From M3007 sp031425035 (lineage in GTDB: Bacteria; Bacteroidota; Bacteroidia; Chitinophagales; Saprospiraceae): 64,000 nucleotides of DNA. Below the pieces are notes generated by a model that saw only the letters and a program-made list of their open reading frames with translations, did not search any database and was not told the DNA's origin. Position 1 is the stretch's first letter. Each line of letters opens with the position of its first letter. This document shows positions 8,166 through 16,935 of this stretch, in pieces. The position numbers and the translations under genes were made by a program. Location: positions 1-64,000 of the forward strand of contig JANPIN010000100.1 of the NCBI GenBank assembly GCA_031425035.1, written 5' to 3'.

Positions 8166-9164
8166 TCAGATTTTTTGTTCGAGCGCAAGTTCGAGTTCCT
8201 GCTGCAGTATTTTGCGGCTGACGGGCACCACCCCGACGAACTCGCAGACTTGTCCGCCGGCCAGGTTAGAAAGCAGCGCTATGGTCGCCCAGGGCAGTCC
8301 CGCCGCCAGCCCCAGCGAGGCTACACTAATGACCGTATCGCCGGCGCCGCTCACGTCGGCAATGTTGCGGGCTTCCGTAGGGTAGAGCTGCCCTTCTCCG
8401 TTGGCGTCGAAGTACAGTCCCTGTTCGGATAAAGTGATCATTGTCAGCGTGTTCTGTAAGCGGTTGCGCAGGAAATCGACTGCCCGGCGGAGAGAACCCG
8501 CTTCCGCCTGAATGCGAAAAGGCGCGCTGTCACGGATCTCTTTCAGGTTGGGTTTGAATAAAGTTACCCCCTGATACGCGAAGAAATTGGTCTTCTTCGG
8601 GTCCACGGTGGTGGGAATATTTCGCTTTTGCGCGGCGGCAATAACGGCGTTAATCACTGCAGGCGTGAGCACCCCTTTGTTATAATCCTGCAGGATGATC
8701 ACCCGAAAATCATGGGCGTCCAGCAGGCTATTTATTTTTTTTAAAAACTGCTTTTCTTCTTCTACTTCCAGGTCGTGGGTATGTTCGCTGTCGATCCGCA
8801 GCATCTGCTGATGGTTGCCCAGTACCCGGGTTTTCACGGTGGTGCAGCGGCTCAGGGAAAAGACCAGGCCTTCGGCGGAAATACCGTTTTTCGGTAACAG
8901 CTGCTGTAAGGCCGCCCCATCGGCATCTTCTCCGACGACGCTGCAGAGGATGGGGGTAGCGCCCAGGGCCAGGATGTTCAGCGCCACGTTGGCCGCGCCG
9001 CCCAGCCGGTTTTCCGTTTTACTATGCAGGACCACCGGCACCGGCGCTTCGGGCGAAATGCGCACGACGCTGCCGGTAAGGTATCGGTCGAGCATCACGT
9101 CGCCGACGATCAGTACGGACTGGTTTTCAAGTTTATGGAGAATTTCGACAGCGGTCAGCGACAT
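8166..9164 (-). CDS. D-glycero-beta-D-manno-heptose-7-phosphate kinase (RfaE1/HldA type)
   Basis: The 332-residue PfkB-family sugar kinase carries VLIVGDVMLDRYLTG at the start (RfaE type), RISPEAPVPVV, the substrate-side LGGAANVALN near residue 55 and the catalytic DVSGAGDTV near residue 268, where the Asp is the base. The order and wording match the kinase domain of HldE. The adenylyltransferase domain is missing, so a separate HldC-like enzyme should exist elsewhere. It would make heptose-1,7-bisphosphate for ADP-heptose and LPS core synthesis in the cytosol. The neighbouring WbqC gene also suggests surface glycan work. Confidence 0.88.
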   Translation of the reverse strand: MSLTAVEILHKLENQSVLIVGDVMLDRYLTGSVVRISPEAPVPVVLHSKTENRLGGAANVALNILALGATPILCSVVGEDADGAALQQLLPKNGISAEGLVFSLSRCTTVKTRVLGNHQQMLRIDSEHTHDLEVEEEKQFLKKINSLLDAHDFRVIILQDYNKGVLTPAVINAVIAAAQKRNIPTTVDPKKTNFFAYQGVTLFKPNLKEIRDSAPFRIQAEAGSLRRAVDFLRNRLQNTLTMITLSEQGLYFDANGEGQLYPTEARNIADVSGAGDTVISVASLGLAAGLPWATIALLSNLAGGQVCEFVGVVPVSRKILQQELELALEQKI

Positions 9165-9187
9165 GGAAATTAAAAAATAAATAGGGG

Positions 9188-9820
9188 TTATAAAGTTGGT
9201 TCCAGCACTTCGCCCGCCTGTTTACCGCAACAAAACAGCAGATCAAGCGCCGATAAATTGGGGATGAAACCGTGGCGCTCGCTGAATACCTGCGGATAAG
9301 GCTGGGGCTGGAAAAACGGGGGCAAAACAACAACATCTCCGGAAAAGGCGCGCCGTAAATCGTAACCGGCCGCTATTTCTTCGGGTGGCGTATAGCTGGC
9401 GGACAAGTGCAACTGACCCGGCCAGCCGAATTTTCGCAGCAGAAAGTGCAGGATTTCCAGATTGAAATCGAACAGGAAATCGAAGCGTTTTTCAAAAATC
9501 GCGCGCAGATCATCGTTATAATGCTCGAAATACGGCGCGTTGCCATAGGCCGTACGGATGCTGCGCCAGTGGTGCCTGGGCCACAGTTCGTCATAAGCAA
9601 TGCGCACCTCCCGAACGGGCTTTTGCTGGTGTTTGCCCGTTTCCAGGGGAATACTCAGGCGTTGTACACCATTCGGGCCGGCTATATGACAGCGGTTTCG
9701 CAGGCCGCCTTTCTGGTAATTTTCGCAGGCCTCCAGGGTGATTTCCGGGCAGGCCCAAAGCTGCGCCACCCAGGCCACGGGCGGACAGTATAAAACGGGC
9801 AGCAGCAGTCTTGTTATCAT
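9188..9820 (-). CDS. WbqC-like family protein
   Basis: The 210-residue protein has the WbqC-like pattern: a start leading to PVLYCPPVAWVAQL, then YQKGGLRNRCHIAGPNG, LSIPLETG, and WRSIRTAYGNAPYFEHY near residue 90, ending with a DLLFCCG segment. WbqC-like proteins are often found in O-antigen and capsule clusters and may act on amino sugars; the reaction is not established in general. Its ATG overlaps the stop of the upstream TraB gene by 4 bases (ATGA), indicating translational coupling. A 23-base gap leads to the heptose kinase. Confidence 0.82.
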   Translation of the reverse strand: MITRLLLPVLYCPPVAWVAQLWACPEITLEACENYQKGGLRNRCHIAGPNGVQRLSIPLETGKHQQKPVREVRIAYDELWPRHHWRSIRTAYGNAPYFEHYNDDLRAIFEKRFDFLFDFNLEILHFLLRKFGWPGQLHLSASYTPPEEIAAGYDLRRAFSGDVVVLPPFFQPQPYPQVFSERHGFIPNLSALDLLFCCGKQAGEVLEPTL

Positions 9821-10629
9821 GTCGGGTCCGTTAAAACCGGCGCCAGTACCGGCCGTACTTTAAAACCGGCTTTTTTCAGCAGACGCAACATCCCTTTTTG
9901 CCCGGCCAGGTGTCCGGCACCCACCGCGCAAAAGAGCGGCTGCGACTGGGCAATTTCGGTGAAACGCTTCGTCATGAGTACATTACGGTCGTATAACAGC
10001 ACCCGGCGCAACCCTTTGGCGTCCTTTTTGGCCGATTGATAGAGCTTTTGCAAATCGCCGGTGACGTATAAGCCCATCATTTTTTGCAGGCGCCGCCGTT
10101 GCCGTCCGAAGTTTTTAAGCAGCCAGGTTAGACTTTGCAGATGCTGTTCCAGGCTTATGTTGCGCAGCGTCTCGAGTTGTTCGTTAAACGTCTCCACGCC
10201 GGTGCATTGTTTGCCGGTCTTCTGCGCCGCATACCACAGCGTTTCATCGAGCGAATGAGCGGCCTCCTCGGCCATGAAGGCGCCGGTCAGGGCCGTACTG
10301 ACGAGCATAGGATGCTGGAAACGCAGCATTTCGGCGGGTACACCCAGCCGTTTGCGGGCATAGCGGTCCAGGTTTTTCCAGGCCCCACGCGGCAGCAACT
10401 GATCGAGCGAAGTGCCTTCTGGAAGGCGTAATACATCGGCGACGGCGACGCTATCGGTGTCGGAAAAATCAAATTCAGTGGCGAATACGGCACATTCAGC
10501 CAGGTGGCGCAGGGCCAGATCGAGCCAGCCGAAGGCCCGGGCATCGCGCACGTGCATGGTTCCAAACAAATACGATGGGGGCCCGCCGTTAGCGGGACTG
10601 ATTTGCCAGAGCAGGGAATTCTTGGTCAT
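9817..10629 (-). CDS. TraB/GumN family protein
   Basis: I place the start at ATG 10629, which overlaps the upstream stop as ATGA. An in-frame ATG at 10671 would overlap 46 bases. The ~270-residue product shows the TraB/GumN hallmarks: LLWQIS then YLFGTMHVRD near the N-terminus (the GTxH motif), ATEFDF with its conserved Glu, ETLRNISLEQHL in the middle and FCAVGAGHLAGQKGMLRLLKKAGF near the C-terminus (the second Gx2H motif). The family has a Tiki-like metalloprotease fold. No signal peptide is visible from this start. It belongs to a tightly packed run of minus-strand genes. Confidence 0.87.
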   Translation of the reverse strand: MTKNSLLWQISPANGGPPSYLFGTMHVRDARAFGWLDLALRHLAECAVFATEFDFSDTDSVAVADVLRLPEGTSLDQLLPRGAWKNLDRYARKRLGVPAEMLRFQHPMLVSTALTGAFMAEEAAHSLDETLWYAAQKTGKQCTGVETFNEQLETLRNISLEQHLQSLTWLLKNFGRQRRRLQKMMGLYVTGDLQKLYQSAKKDAKGLRRVLLYDRNVLMTKRFTEIAQSQPLFCAVGAGHLAGQKGMLRLLKKAGFKVRPVLAPVLTDPT

Positions 10630-11804
10630 TGATCGAGGTGCAAAAGGGTTCGACAGGGGATTTTTTGCCATTGCTCCCCCTTTTTATTCCAGGGCTGCAC
10701 GGTCAGTATATACAAGCCAGCGCTGTCGGGTGAAGTAGTGCAGCCGCAAAGGTAGACGGCTGTTTGCCGAAATGTATGCCCGGAAGCAAACATTGGCGTA
10801 TGAAGATCGCGCACGGCCCAGTCGTCGAGCAGGAGTTTACGGCCCTTATCAAAACTAAGTTCCTTCCATATAGCTTCCTGCTCGATGCTCCGGTTGAAAG
10901 ACCCGGCCGCTGCGTAAAAAGTGGCTTCCGGCTGGGTAAAACTGTAGAGTTTCCAGGAAAACGATTCCGGCCACCAGCCTGCAAAATTCAGCCCGGGCGC
11001 CAGGCCAGCGGCAGCCAGAATCAACTGGTGGCCCCTGTTTTTAGGTAAACGAATGGCATCTTTTTCGGCAAAAACCAGCCAGACCAGGGCCGCCAGGCTG
11101 AGGTTCCAGGGAATGACCACGATGTTCCATTTTAAGCCCAAAGGGCTGAGCATCAACACGATAAACAGGTGGAATAGCAGAACGACCCAGCGAAAAATCC
11201 GGCGGCTGCGTGGCCAGAGCAACCCGACACCCAGGCACATTTCCAGTAAAGCCACCGCATAGCCCAGGGCAGGGTAGGCGAGGGCTTTGGTCAGAGAAAA
11301 AGCGGAAACAAACCACGGGAAATTGTCTTCCGCGAAATAAGGGCTCAGTTTGTTAAAGCCGCTCCAGACGTACACGGCAGCGATCAGCCAGCGCCAGGTA
11401 AGACGGATATCCTGGTCGTTTCGGCTGAACAATGCGGCGCCGAACACCAGGAAATAAAACCAGACCCAGGGCTGTAAACGATTTGCATCCAGGCCGGCAA
11501 GCAGGATCAGCGCTCCCAGCAGCCCCGCCAGCGTTGTTTTTTTTAAGGGAAAAATTAAAACGGATGTGATGGACAGCAGCAAAAAACCGGCCGTGAGACC
11601 GGATAACCAGGAAGCTTCCTTACAGGCGGACCCGATGACCGGCAGGGCAGGAAAGAGTGGTCGTGCGCCCACATACCACAGTGGCCAGGACAGGAGCACA
11701 CCGGCCAAAAAACCCAATGCAGTAACCAGAATGACCTTGTGGGGCAGGGATAAACGGGTCATGGCTGCTGCCTGCTTTAAGCTGCGGTCATTTTTCGCGT
11801 TCAT
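10626..11804 (-). CDS. DoxX/MauE-like multi-pass membrane protein
   Basis: The 392-residue product has about eight hydrophobic segments in its first ~270 residues (e.g. VILVTALGFLAGVLLSW, LLGALILLAGLD, WWLIAAVYVWSGFNK-like region around residue 140, and LLEMCLGVGLLWP). A ~120-residue C-terminal soluble part follows. The segment with WSGFNKLSPYF and LGYAVALLEMCLGVGLL resembles MauE/DoxX-type quinone-linked membrane proteins. Homology is judged by eye only. Start and stop both overlap their neighbours by 4 bases (ATGA at 11801-11804 and 10626-10629), so the three genes are likely co-translated. Confidence 0.6.
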   Translation of the reverse strand: MNAKNDRSLKQAAAMTRLSLPHKVILVTALGFLAGVLLSWPLWYVGARPLFPALPVIGSACKEASWLSGLTAGFLLLSITSVLIFPLKKTTLAGLLGALILLAGLDANRLQPWVWFYFLVFGAALFSRNDQDIRLTWRWLIAAVYVWSGFNKLSPYFAEDNFPWFVSAFSLTKALAYPALGYAVALLEMCLGVGLLWPRSRRIFRWVVLLFHLFIVLMLSPLGLKWNIVVIPWNLSLAALVWLVFAEKDAIRLPKNRGHQLILAAAGLAPGLNFAGWWPESFSWKLYSFTQPEATFYAAAGSFNRSIEQEAIWKELSFDKGRKLLLDDWAVRDLHTPMFASGHTFRQTAVYLCGCTTSPDSAGLYILTVQPWNKKGEQWQKIPCRTLLHLDQ

Positions 11805-13342
11805 AACAATCGCCGGACCGTTAACTTACCCAGCAGCAGTCCGGAACGGGACAATGTTTTCTCATAACTGCCCGCCTGGTTGAGTGCGCCCTGCCGCGTG
11901 TCGTAAACCTTGCCGATCCACACGACATACCCACCTTCGCCGGCCTCGATGCAGGTGTTGCTGACCACCTGGGCGCTCAGGCCTTTTTTACGTAAGGCGG
12001 CGACGCGATTGGTGGCATTTTCCCTGGTCATGAACACGTTATCCTGCACCAGCCAGCCATGCAGCCCGTTCAAAGGCGCACAAATGTCGGGCAGGGAAGG
12101 TTTGGCCGTCGGTGCTTTGTCCTCTATGCCATTGGCTTCGTCATCCCCGCCGGAAAGGTTGATGGTCGGCGCTTCATCCTCATCGCCCGACAGGTTGATG
12201 GTGGAGACATCCTCTTTGCTTTGGAAAAATTGTTTTGGCACGCCGGTCGGGTCGCCGCCATACGGAATGATCTCGTCGCTGGGCGTGTAGCCCGGTTCGT
12301 CTTCCGGATTTTTACCCTTGTGCACATTCGTCATTTCTTCCAGTTCCGCCAGGGAAGTCGAATGCGATTGCACCACCCGCAGCAGCAAAGGAACTAACAA
12401 GAGCAGGGCCAGACCGCAGACCCATTTCTGTATTTGCTGCCCCTTCATGAACCGGTTGTAAGCCATGGCCGTCTGGCCGATGGGTTGCCGGAAAGGGCTC
12501 AGGGCGTATTTTTTGAATGGTTCCAGCAGTAAATAACGTACCGGCCGCGCTACTTTATTCCAGGCGATGGTCAATGAATCGGGCGGCAGAAAACGCACCA
12601 CAGCGCTGGGGTTTTGGGCAATGGCCTGGTACCAGTCGGCGCGGGTGACCCAGTGCGTAATACGCCGGTCTTCCCCGTAAATGCTGAGTCGGGAAGGATT
12701 AGACAAAGGCCGCACCCCATTTTCGGAAGTCACGATGGCCAGTCCGAAACCGTTGAACACGCACTGATTCCGCAGCTCGATCAAATAGGGGTCGGTTGGG
12801 GCGGGGAAAACGTCTTCGGCAATGGCCACCCACTGCTCGTCGGCCTGGTACTGTTTGAATTGTTCGATGGCAAAAATATACCGGTACTTACGCCAGTCGC
12901 GGAGCAGAAAAAACCACAGCAGAAAGGTGATCAGGCCGAGGCCGAAAAGCAGACCGAGGTTGCCTTCCAGCCGCAAACCGATCAGCCATTCACGGCGGGT
13001 AGCAAAAAATACAGCGTACATAACCGCCACCGCAATAGCCGCAAAAGCGGCGGCATCCCAGATCAGGTACTGCTCATTAACGCTGAACTTCACTTCCTGC
13101 GACTTATCGCGCGAAGTGGCCTCATAGGTGCAAACGAAAGGCGAACCGTCGGATTTACGGAACGTCATTTTACCATCGGCGACCAGTCCGCCTTCGCCCA
13201 CATTATCGAGTTCTACCGCCTCCGAGCCGGGCATGGGCTCGAAACGCTTGCGATAGAACGCGCGCAGGAAAGGCACAAAACGACGTTTTACCTCGTCCTC
13301 CGATAGTCCGGGCGTATGCCGTTTATAAAAATGGTTATCCAT
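11801..13342 (-). CDS. Membrane protein with C-terminal SPOR-like domain
   Basis: The 513-residue protein has two hydrophobic segments around residues 90-140 (FAAIAVAVMYAVFFA and LLFGLGLITFLLWFFLL) and a third near residue 320 (CGLALLLLVPLLLRVV). An acidic linker with duplicated INLSGDEDEA/INLSGGDDEA motifs follows. The C-terminal ~85 residues (GWLVQDNVFMTRENATNRVAAL, then YVVWIGKVYDTRQGA) have SPOR-like repeat geometry. SPOR domains bind denuded peptidoglycan at division sites. The N-terminal part, which starts with a Tyr/Lys-rich cytosolic region, is unrecognised. It sits 15 bases after the DUF6340 lipoprotein gene and overlaps the next gene by 4 bases. Confidence 0.7.
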   Translation of the reverse strand: MDNHFYKRHTPGLSEDEVKRRFVPFLRAFYRKRFEPMPGSEAVELDNVGEGGLVADGKMTFRKSDGSPFVCTYEATSRDKSQEVKFSVNEQYLIWDAAAFAAIAVAVMYAVFFATRREWLIGLRLEGNLGLLFGLGLITFLLWFFLLRDWRKYRYIFAIEQFKQYQADEQWVAIAEDVFPAPTDPYLIELRNQCVFNGFGLAIVTSENGVRPLSNPSRLSIYGEDRRITHWVTRADWYQAIAQNPSAVVRFLPPDSLTIAWNKVARPVRYLLLEPFKKYALSPFRQPIGQTAMAYNRFMKGQQIQKWVCGLALLLLVPLLLRVVQSHSTSLAELEEMTNVHKGKNPEDEPGYTPSDEIIPYGGDPTGVPKQFFQSKEDVSTINLSGDEDEAPTINLSGGDDEANGIEDKAPTAKPSLPDICAPLNGLHGWLVQDNVFMTRENATNRVAALRKKGLSAQVVSNTCIEAGEGGYVVWIGKVYDTRQGALNQAGSYEKTLSRSGLLLGKLTVRRLL

Positions 13343-13357
13343 GTACGCTGCTTGTAT

Positions 13358-14425
13358 TTAAACCTTCTTATTCATCTGATACTCCACCTTTCTCGCGTCA
13401 TTCTGGCGTTGTTGAATGACTTGAATATAATTACGGGCCTTTTTGTTGCCGTATTTACCCGAGGCTTTCTGCGCCCATTCCTGCGCGAGTTCCAGGTTGC
13501 CGTTTACTTCGGAAGCGATGGCCATATTATAGGCCGCGCGTCCGGCAGCTTTGCGGTTATCGGTGGCGCGGACTTCAATGTTCTTCCAGATTTCTGCCGC
13601 TCGTTTCCAGTCGTTGCTGCGGGCATAGTTGCTGGCTTGTTTCATTTGCTCCGTATAGCCTTTGGCCTTGGCATAATAGGTCCGGCTGACTTGCACATAT
13701 AATGGTGCAATTCGCGAGCCATAGCGTTGGCCGCCGTTATACGCCACGCTCCGGCTGATGTCCACTGCGGAAGGGAGATTGTTCAGGGCCGTTCTTTCGT
13801 CCTTGCCGCTGGCATCGCGTTCCAGGTAGTCGTCCGTGGTAAATTCATCCAGAATGATTTTCGTTTTCGGGTCGTACATGCGCCAGCCCATGCGGACGCC
13901 GGTGCGCATGTGGGCGTTGTACAACACGTCGATGTACTCTTTGCCGTTCTTGTCTTTGCGTTTGGTTTCCGAGCGGCGGGCGGCAGCGGCATTATCGGAA
14001 TCGAAAGATTCGATGGTGACCACGGCATCGGCGCCATACTGTGCGCAAATACGCTCCACTTCCGACCAGTCCAAAGGCGCCGGCAGATTGGCGCCGGCTT
14101 TGCTGCCGGTCATTTCAATACCGGTGTTTTTTACGCTGAAACGCGGGGTACGGGTCAGGGCTGCCGATAGTCCACGCACCGCTTCGGCACGGCTTTGTCG
14201 GTCCTGGCCGATGGCCTCGCCGGTGAGGACGCCTTCCAGCACGTTGAGCCAGCCTTTAGACGGTTTACTGCGGTCGACGACGGCCACGGTGGCAATGTGT
14301 TCCGGGATTTTCATTTGGGCCGGCTGCAGTACAGTCAGGTTGGTGTGGCGATTGCAACTGACCAGTAGCAGCAGCAGGGGCAGCCAGGCGAGGGCGGCGC
14401 TTTTTCGCAGACAAGTTTTAAACAT
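13358..14425 (-). CDS. DUF6340 family lipoprotein
   Basis: The 355-residue protein has a signal peptide LAWLPLLLLLVSC with a lipobox Cys near residue 24. It resembles DUF6340, a Bacteroidota family of envelope lipoproteins: an early IATVAVVDRS strand, a central YGADAVVTIESFDSD, and VRMGWRMYDPKTKIILDEF, a beta-rich region. The C-terminal third (ARSNDWKRAAEIWKNIE... AGRAAYNMAIASEVNGNLELAQEW, split here) looks like TPR helices. Function is unknown. It is the first gene of the minus-strand run down to nusB. A GACTTTTG element about 60 bases upstream may be its -7 box. Confidence 0.82.
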   Translation of the reverse strand: MFKTCLRKSAALAWLPLLLLLVSCNRHTNLTVLQPAQMKIPEHIATVAVVDRSKPSKGWLNVLEGVLTGEAIGQDRQSRAEAVRGLSAALTRTPRFSVKNTGIEMTGSKAGANLPAPLDWSEVERICAQYGADAVVTIESFDSDNAAAARRSETKRKDKNGKEYIDVLYNAHMRTGVRMGWRMYDPKTKIILDEFTTDDYLERDASGKDERTALNNLPSAVDISRSVAYNGGQRYGSRIAPLYVQVSRTYYAKAKGYTEQMKQASNYARSNDWKRAAEIWKNIEVRATDNRKAAGRAAYNMAIASEVNGNLELAQEWAQKASGKYGNKKARNYIQVIQQRQNDARKVEYQMNKKV

Positions 14426-14554
14426 AAAAACTTGATAGTTAAACGGTTATAAAATGGAAGATTGTGCCCGCAAAAGTCGTAGAATTTCTCCGAATGGCTG
14501 AACAATTTGCCTGAAAAGCCATTTTGCGAAAGCAATATTGTTACTCCTATATTC

Positions 14555-15850
14555 ATGACCGTTCGAGAAACATCGTCCACGCCCACTTTAACGACCAATA
14601 TCCAGCCGGAAGCCACCGCCGACCCGCAGCTGGAGACCTGGCGGAACGTCGATATTATCCTGGCCGGCGGCGGACTTTCCGGACTGACCCTGGCCCTGGA
14701 AATGGCGCAGCAACCGTTTTTTCAGCATAAACGCATTCTGCTGCTGGACCGCGACGAGAAAGCGAAAAACGACCGGACCTGGTGTTTTTGGGCGACGGAA
14801 GAAGAGCCTTTGCCGCCGGTTACGTTCCAGACCTGGTCACAGTGCCAGTTTTATGGGGATGATCTGGCCAAAACTCTGGAAATTAAGCCCTTTAAATACC
14901 ACATGGTACGCGGTCTGGACTTCTATACCTGGGCAAAACAGGAGCTGGCCCGGCATGGCAATGTGCGTCGGCTCACCACGGACATTCTGGATATAGAAGC
15001 CGATACAGGCCGCGTGCGTACGAAAGATGGCGACTTTATCGGCGAACTGGTTTTCAACAGCGCTTTCACCCAGCATAACCTGCTACCGGCGAGCACGGCC
15101 TTGTATCCGCAGGCGCCCTTTACTTCGCCGGCCAATAAGCGTCCGGAAAGCGCTTATGTGCATTTGCTCCAGCATTTTCAGGGCTGGATCATTGAAACGC
15201 CCACGCCGGTCTTCGACGTAAAGGCCATGACATTTATGGACTATCGCCTGGAGCAAGCCGGGCAGACCCGTTTTGTGTACGTGCTGCCATTTTCAGAAAC
15301 CCGGGCGCTGGTGGAGTTTACCATATTCTCCCCCGAACTTTGCCGGCCCGAAGAGTATGATCAGGCTTTGACCGAGTACATCCATAACCAGTTGAACATC
15401 AATGAATTTAAAATAGAAGAACTGGAATTTGGCGTTATTCCGATGACCGATCAGCCGTTTATGGCACAGCAAGGCCGGGTGATAAACATTGGTACGGCGG
15501 GCGGATTTGTAAAAGCTTCCAGCGGTTACGCGTTTTTACGTACCCAACGGCGTTTGCGGGCTTTCGTCAAAAACTGGGTCGAAACCGGTGCGCCACAGCC
15601 CGAAAAACTGCACTCCGCCTGGCGGTACCGGTTTTTCGACAGCGTGATGCTGCGGGTGCTGCATGATGGCCGGGTCAGTGGCAAAGATTTTTTTACCGGC
15701 CTGTTCCGTCAACTCCCAGCGCCGCTCGTGTTCCGTTTTCTGGATGAAGATGCCGGTTTTTTAGAGACCTTGCGCCTGCTTTCCGCACCGCCAACCCTGC
15801 CATTTATGCGGGCGGCCCTGCGGCAAATTCCTTTGTTTTTAAAGTTATAA
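14555..15850 (+). CDS. crtY: Lycopene cyclase (CrtY-type FAD flavoprotein)
   Basis: I start at ATG 14555; an in-frame ATG at 14507 adds 16 residues with no family support. The ~431-residue product has a Rossmann FAD motif IILAGGGLSGLTLALEMA near residue 35, the CrtY hallmark DRTWCFW near residue 75, FMDYR and YVLPFSETRALVEFT in the middle, and GTAGGFVKASSGYAFLRTQ near residue 325. It would convert the psi ends of lycopene to beta rings. Neighbours are coaE and envelope genes, so the rest of the carotenoid pathway must be elsewhere. The coaE start follows only 2 bases after the stop. Confidence 0.9.
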   Translation: MTVRETSSTPTLTTNIQPEATADPQLETWRNVDIILAGGGLSGLTLALEMAQQPFFQHKRILLLDRDEKAKNDRTWCFWATEEEPLPPVTFQTWSQCQFYGDDLAKTLEIKPFKYHMVRGLDFYTWAKQELARHGNVRRLTTDILDIEADTGRVRTKDGDFIGELVFNSAFTQHNLLPASTALYPQAPFTSPANKRPESAYVHLLQHFQGWIIETPTPVFDVKAMTFMDYRLEQAGQTRFVYVLPFSETRALVEFTIFSPELCRPEEYDQALTEYIHNQLNINEFKIEELEFGVIPMTDQPFMAQQGRVINIGTAGGFVKASSGYAFLRTQRRLRAFVKNWVETGAPQPEKLHSAWRYRFFDSVMLRVLHDGRVSGKDFFTGLFRQLPAPLVFRFLDEDAGFLETLRLLSAPPTLPFMRAALRQIPLFLKL

Positions 15851-15852
15851 CC

Positions 15853-16494
15853 GTGGCTGAAACACCTGCACTTCCCCCTTTACGCGTCGGTATTACCGGA
15901 AATATGGGCAGCGGAAAAACCACCGTCTGCCGCATTTTCGAAACCCTGGGCATTCCGGTTTACGATGCCGATGCGCGCGCCAAGTGGCTGCTGCAGCATG
16001 ATCCGGAATTGAAAAAAGGGATCGTACAGATATTTGGCAACGAGGCTTATGTACCGGACGGCACCTATAACCGGCCCTTTATTGCCCGGGTAGCCTTTGC
16101 CAAGCCGGAAAAACTGGCCGCCCTCAACGCCCTGGTACATCCGGCGGTGGACGTAGACAGTGCGCAGTGGCACCTGCAGCAGTCGGAACGGGGGGCACCC
16201 TATACGCTCCGGGAAGCCGCGCTGTTGATCGAAAGTGGCAACCATCGCCGGCTGGATGCCCTAATCGTCGTCACCGCGCCGGAAGAACTGCGGATTCAAC
16301 GGGTGATGCAACGCGACGGACTCCGTCTGGAACAAATTCAGGCCCGGCTGGCGGCGCAAATGCCGGAGGCAGAGAAAGTGCAACTGGCCGATTATGTGAT
16401 CCAAAATGATGGCCGGCAACTGCTTTTACCACAGGTAATGGCGATTCACCGGCAATTGCGAAGCCGGGAGACGCTAAAAAACAACATTTCCTGA
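15853..16494 (+). CDS. coaE: Dephospho-CoA kinase
   Basis: The 213-residue P-loop kinase has GITGNMGSGKTTVC near residue 15 (Walker A), YDADARAKWLL for the substrate pocket, PFIARVAFAKPEKLAALNALVHP and the lid QRVMQRDGL. It phosphorylates dephospho-CoA at the 3' hydroxyl in the last step of CoA synthesis. The start is GTG at 15853, 2 bases after the lycopene cyclase stop; no upstream ATG is available and the next ATG lies inside the P-loop. The length fits the family. Confidence 0.95.
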   Translation: MAETPALPPLRVGITGNMGSGKTTVCRIFETLGIPVYDADARAKWLLQHDPELKKGIVQIFGNEAYVPDGTYNRPFIARVAFAKPEKLAALNALVHPAVDVDSAQWHLQQSERGAPYTLREAALLIESGNHRRLDALIVVTAPEELRIQRVMQRDGLRLEQIQARLAAQMPEAEKVQLADYVIQNDGRQLLLPQVMAIHRQLRSRETLKNNIS

Positions 16495-16511
16495 TTTTTT
16501 CACACAATTGT

Positions 16512-16543
16512 TTTGAAAAGAGGGAATTCTCTACCTACATTTG
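16512..16543 (+). promoter_or_regulatory. Promoter of the L31 gene (TTTG-N20-TACATTTG)
   Basis: TTTG at 16512-16515 and TACATTTG at 16536-16543, 20 bases apart, give the best match in this window to the Bacteroidota -33/-7 consensus. The ATG of the ribosomal protein gene follows 53 bases later. Confidence 0.7.
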
Positions 16544-16595
16544 CGGCTTGAATTTTGAAATATCTGATTTACAACAAATTTTCAGTAAAATAGTC

Positions 16596-16856
16596 ATGAA
16601 AAAAGACATCCATCCGGCCAGCTACCGCACCGTAGTTTTCAGAGACATTTCGACGGACGAAGCATTCCTCGGCAAATCCTGCACGAATTCTAAAGAAACG
16701 GTGACCTGGGAAGACGGTCAGGAATACCCACTTGTAAAGATGGATATTTCGGCTTTCAGCCACCCGTTCTTCACCGGCAAAATGAAATATGTGGACACCG
16801 CCGGTCGTATTGACAAGTTCAATAAGAAATTTGCGAACTCTAAGTTTGCAAAATAA
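16596..16856 (+). CDS. rpmE2: 50S ribosomal protein L31 type B
   Basis: The 86-residue protein starts MKKDIHPASYRTVVF. It carries the type B features: SYRTVVFRDIST, a CTNSKET segment, EDGQEYPLVKMDISAFSHPFFTGK and a short basic tail. It has only one Cys and no zinc-ribbon CxxC, so it is the zinc-independent paralogue. The start ATG 16596 is preferred over 16548 because the family always begins MKKxIHP. It has its own good promoter and its own terminator, so it is probably a monocistronic unit. Confidence 0.96.
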   Translation: MKKDIHPASYRTVVFRDISTDEAFLGKSCTNSKETVTWEDGQEYPLVKMDISAFSHPFFTGKMKYVDTAGRIDKFNKKFANSKFAK

Positions 16857-16878
16857 ATTGACCGAACCTCTGGTTTTG

Positions 16879-16919
16879 GAAAAGTCCCGATAGGCAGTGT
16901 GCACATTGGGACTTTTTTT
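16879..16919 (+). terminator. Terminator after L31
   Basis: AAAGTCCC (16881-16888) pairs with GGGACTTT (16908-16915) and runs into a T tract, 23 bases after the stop. The next gene starts 17 bases beyond. Confidence 0.8.
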
Positions 16920-16935
16920 ATTGGCCAATTCCTTT

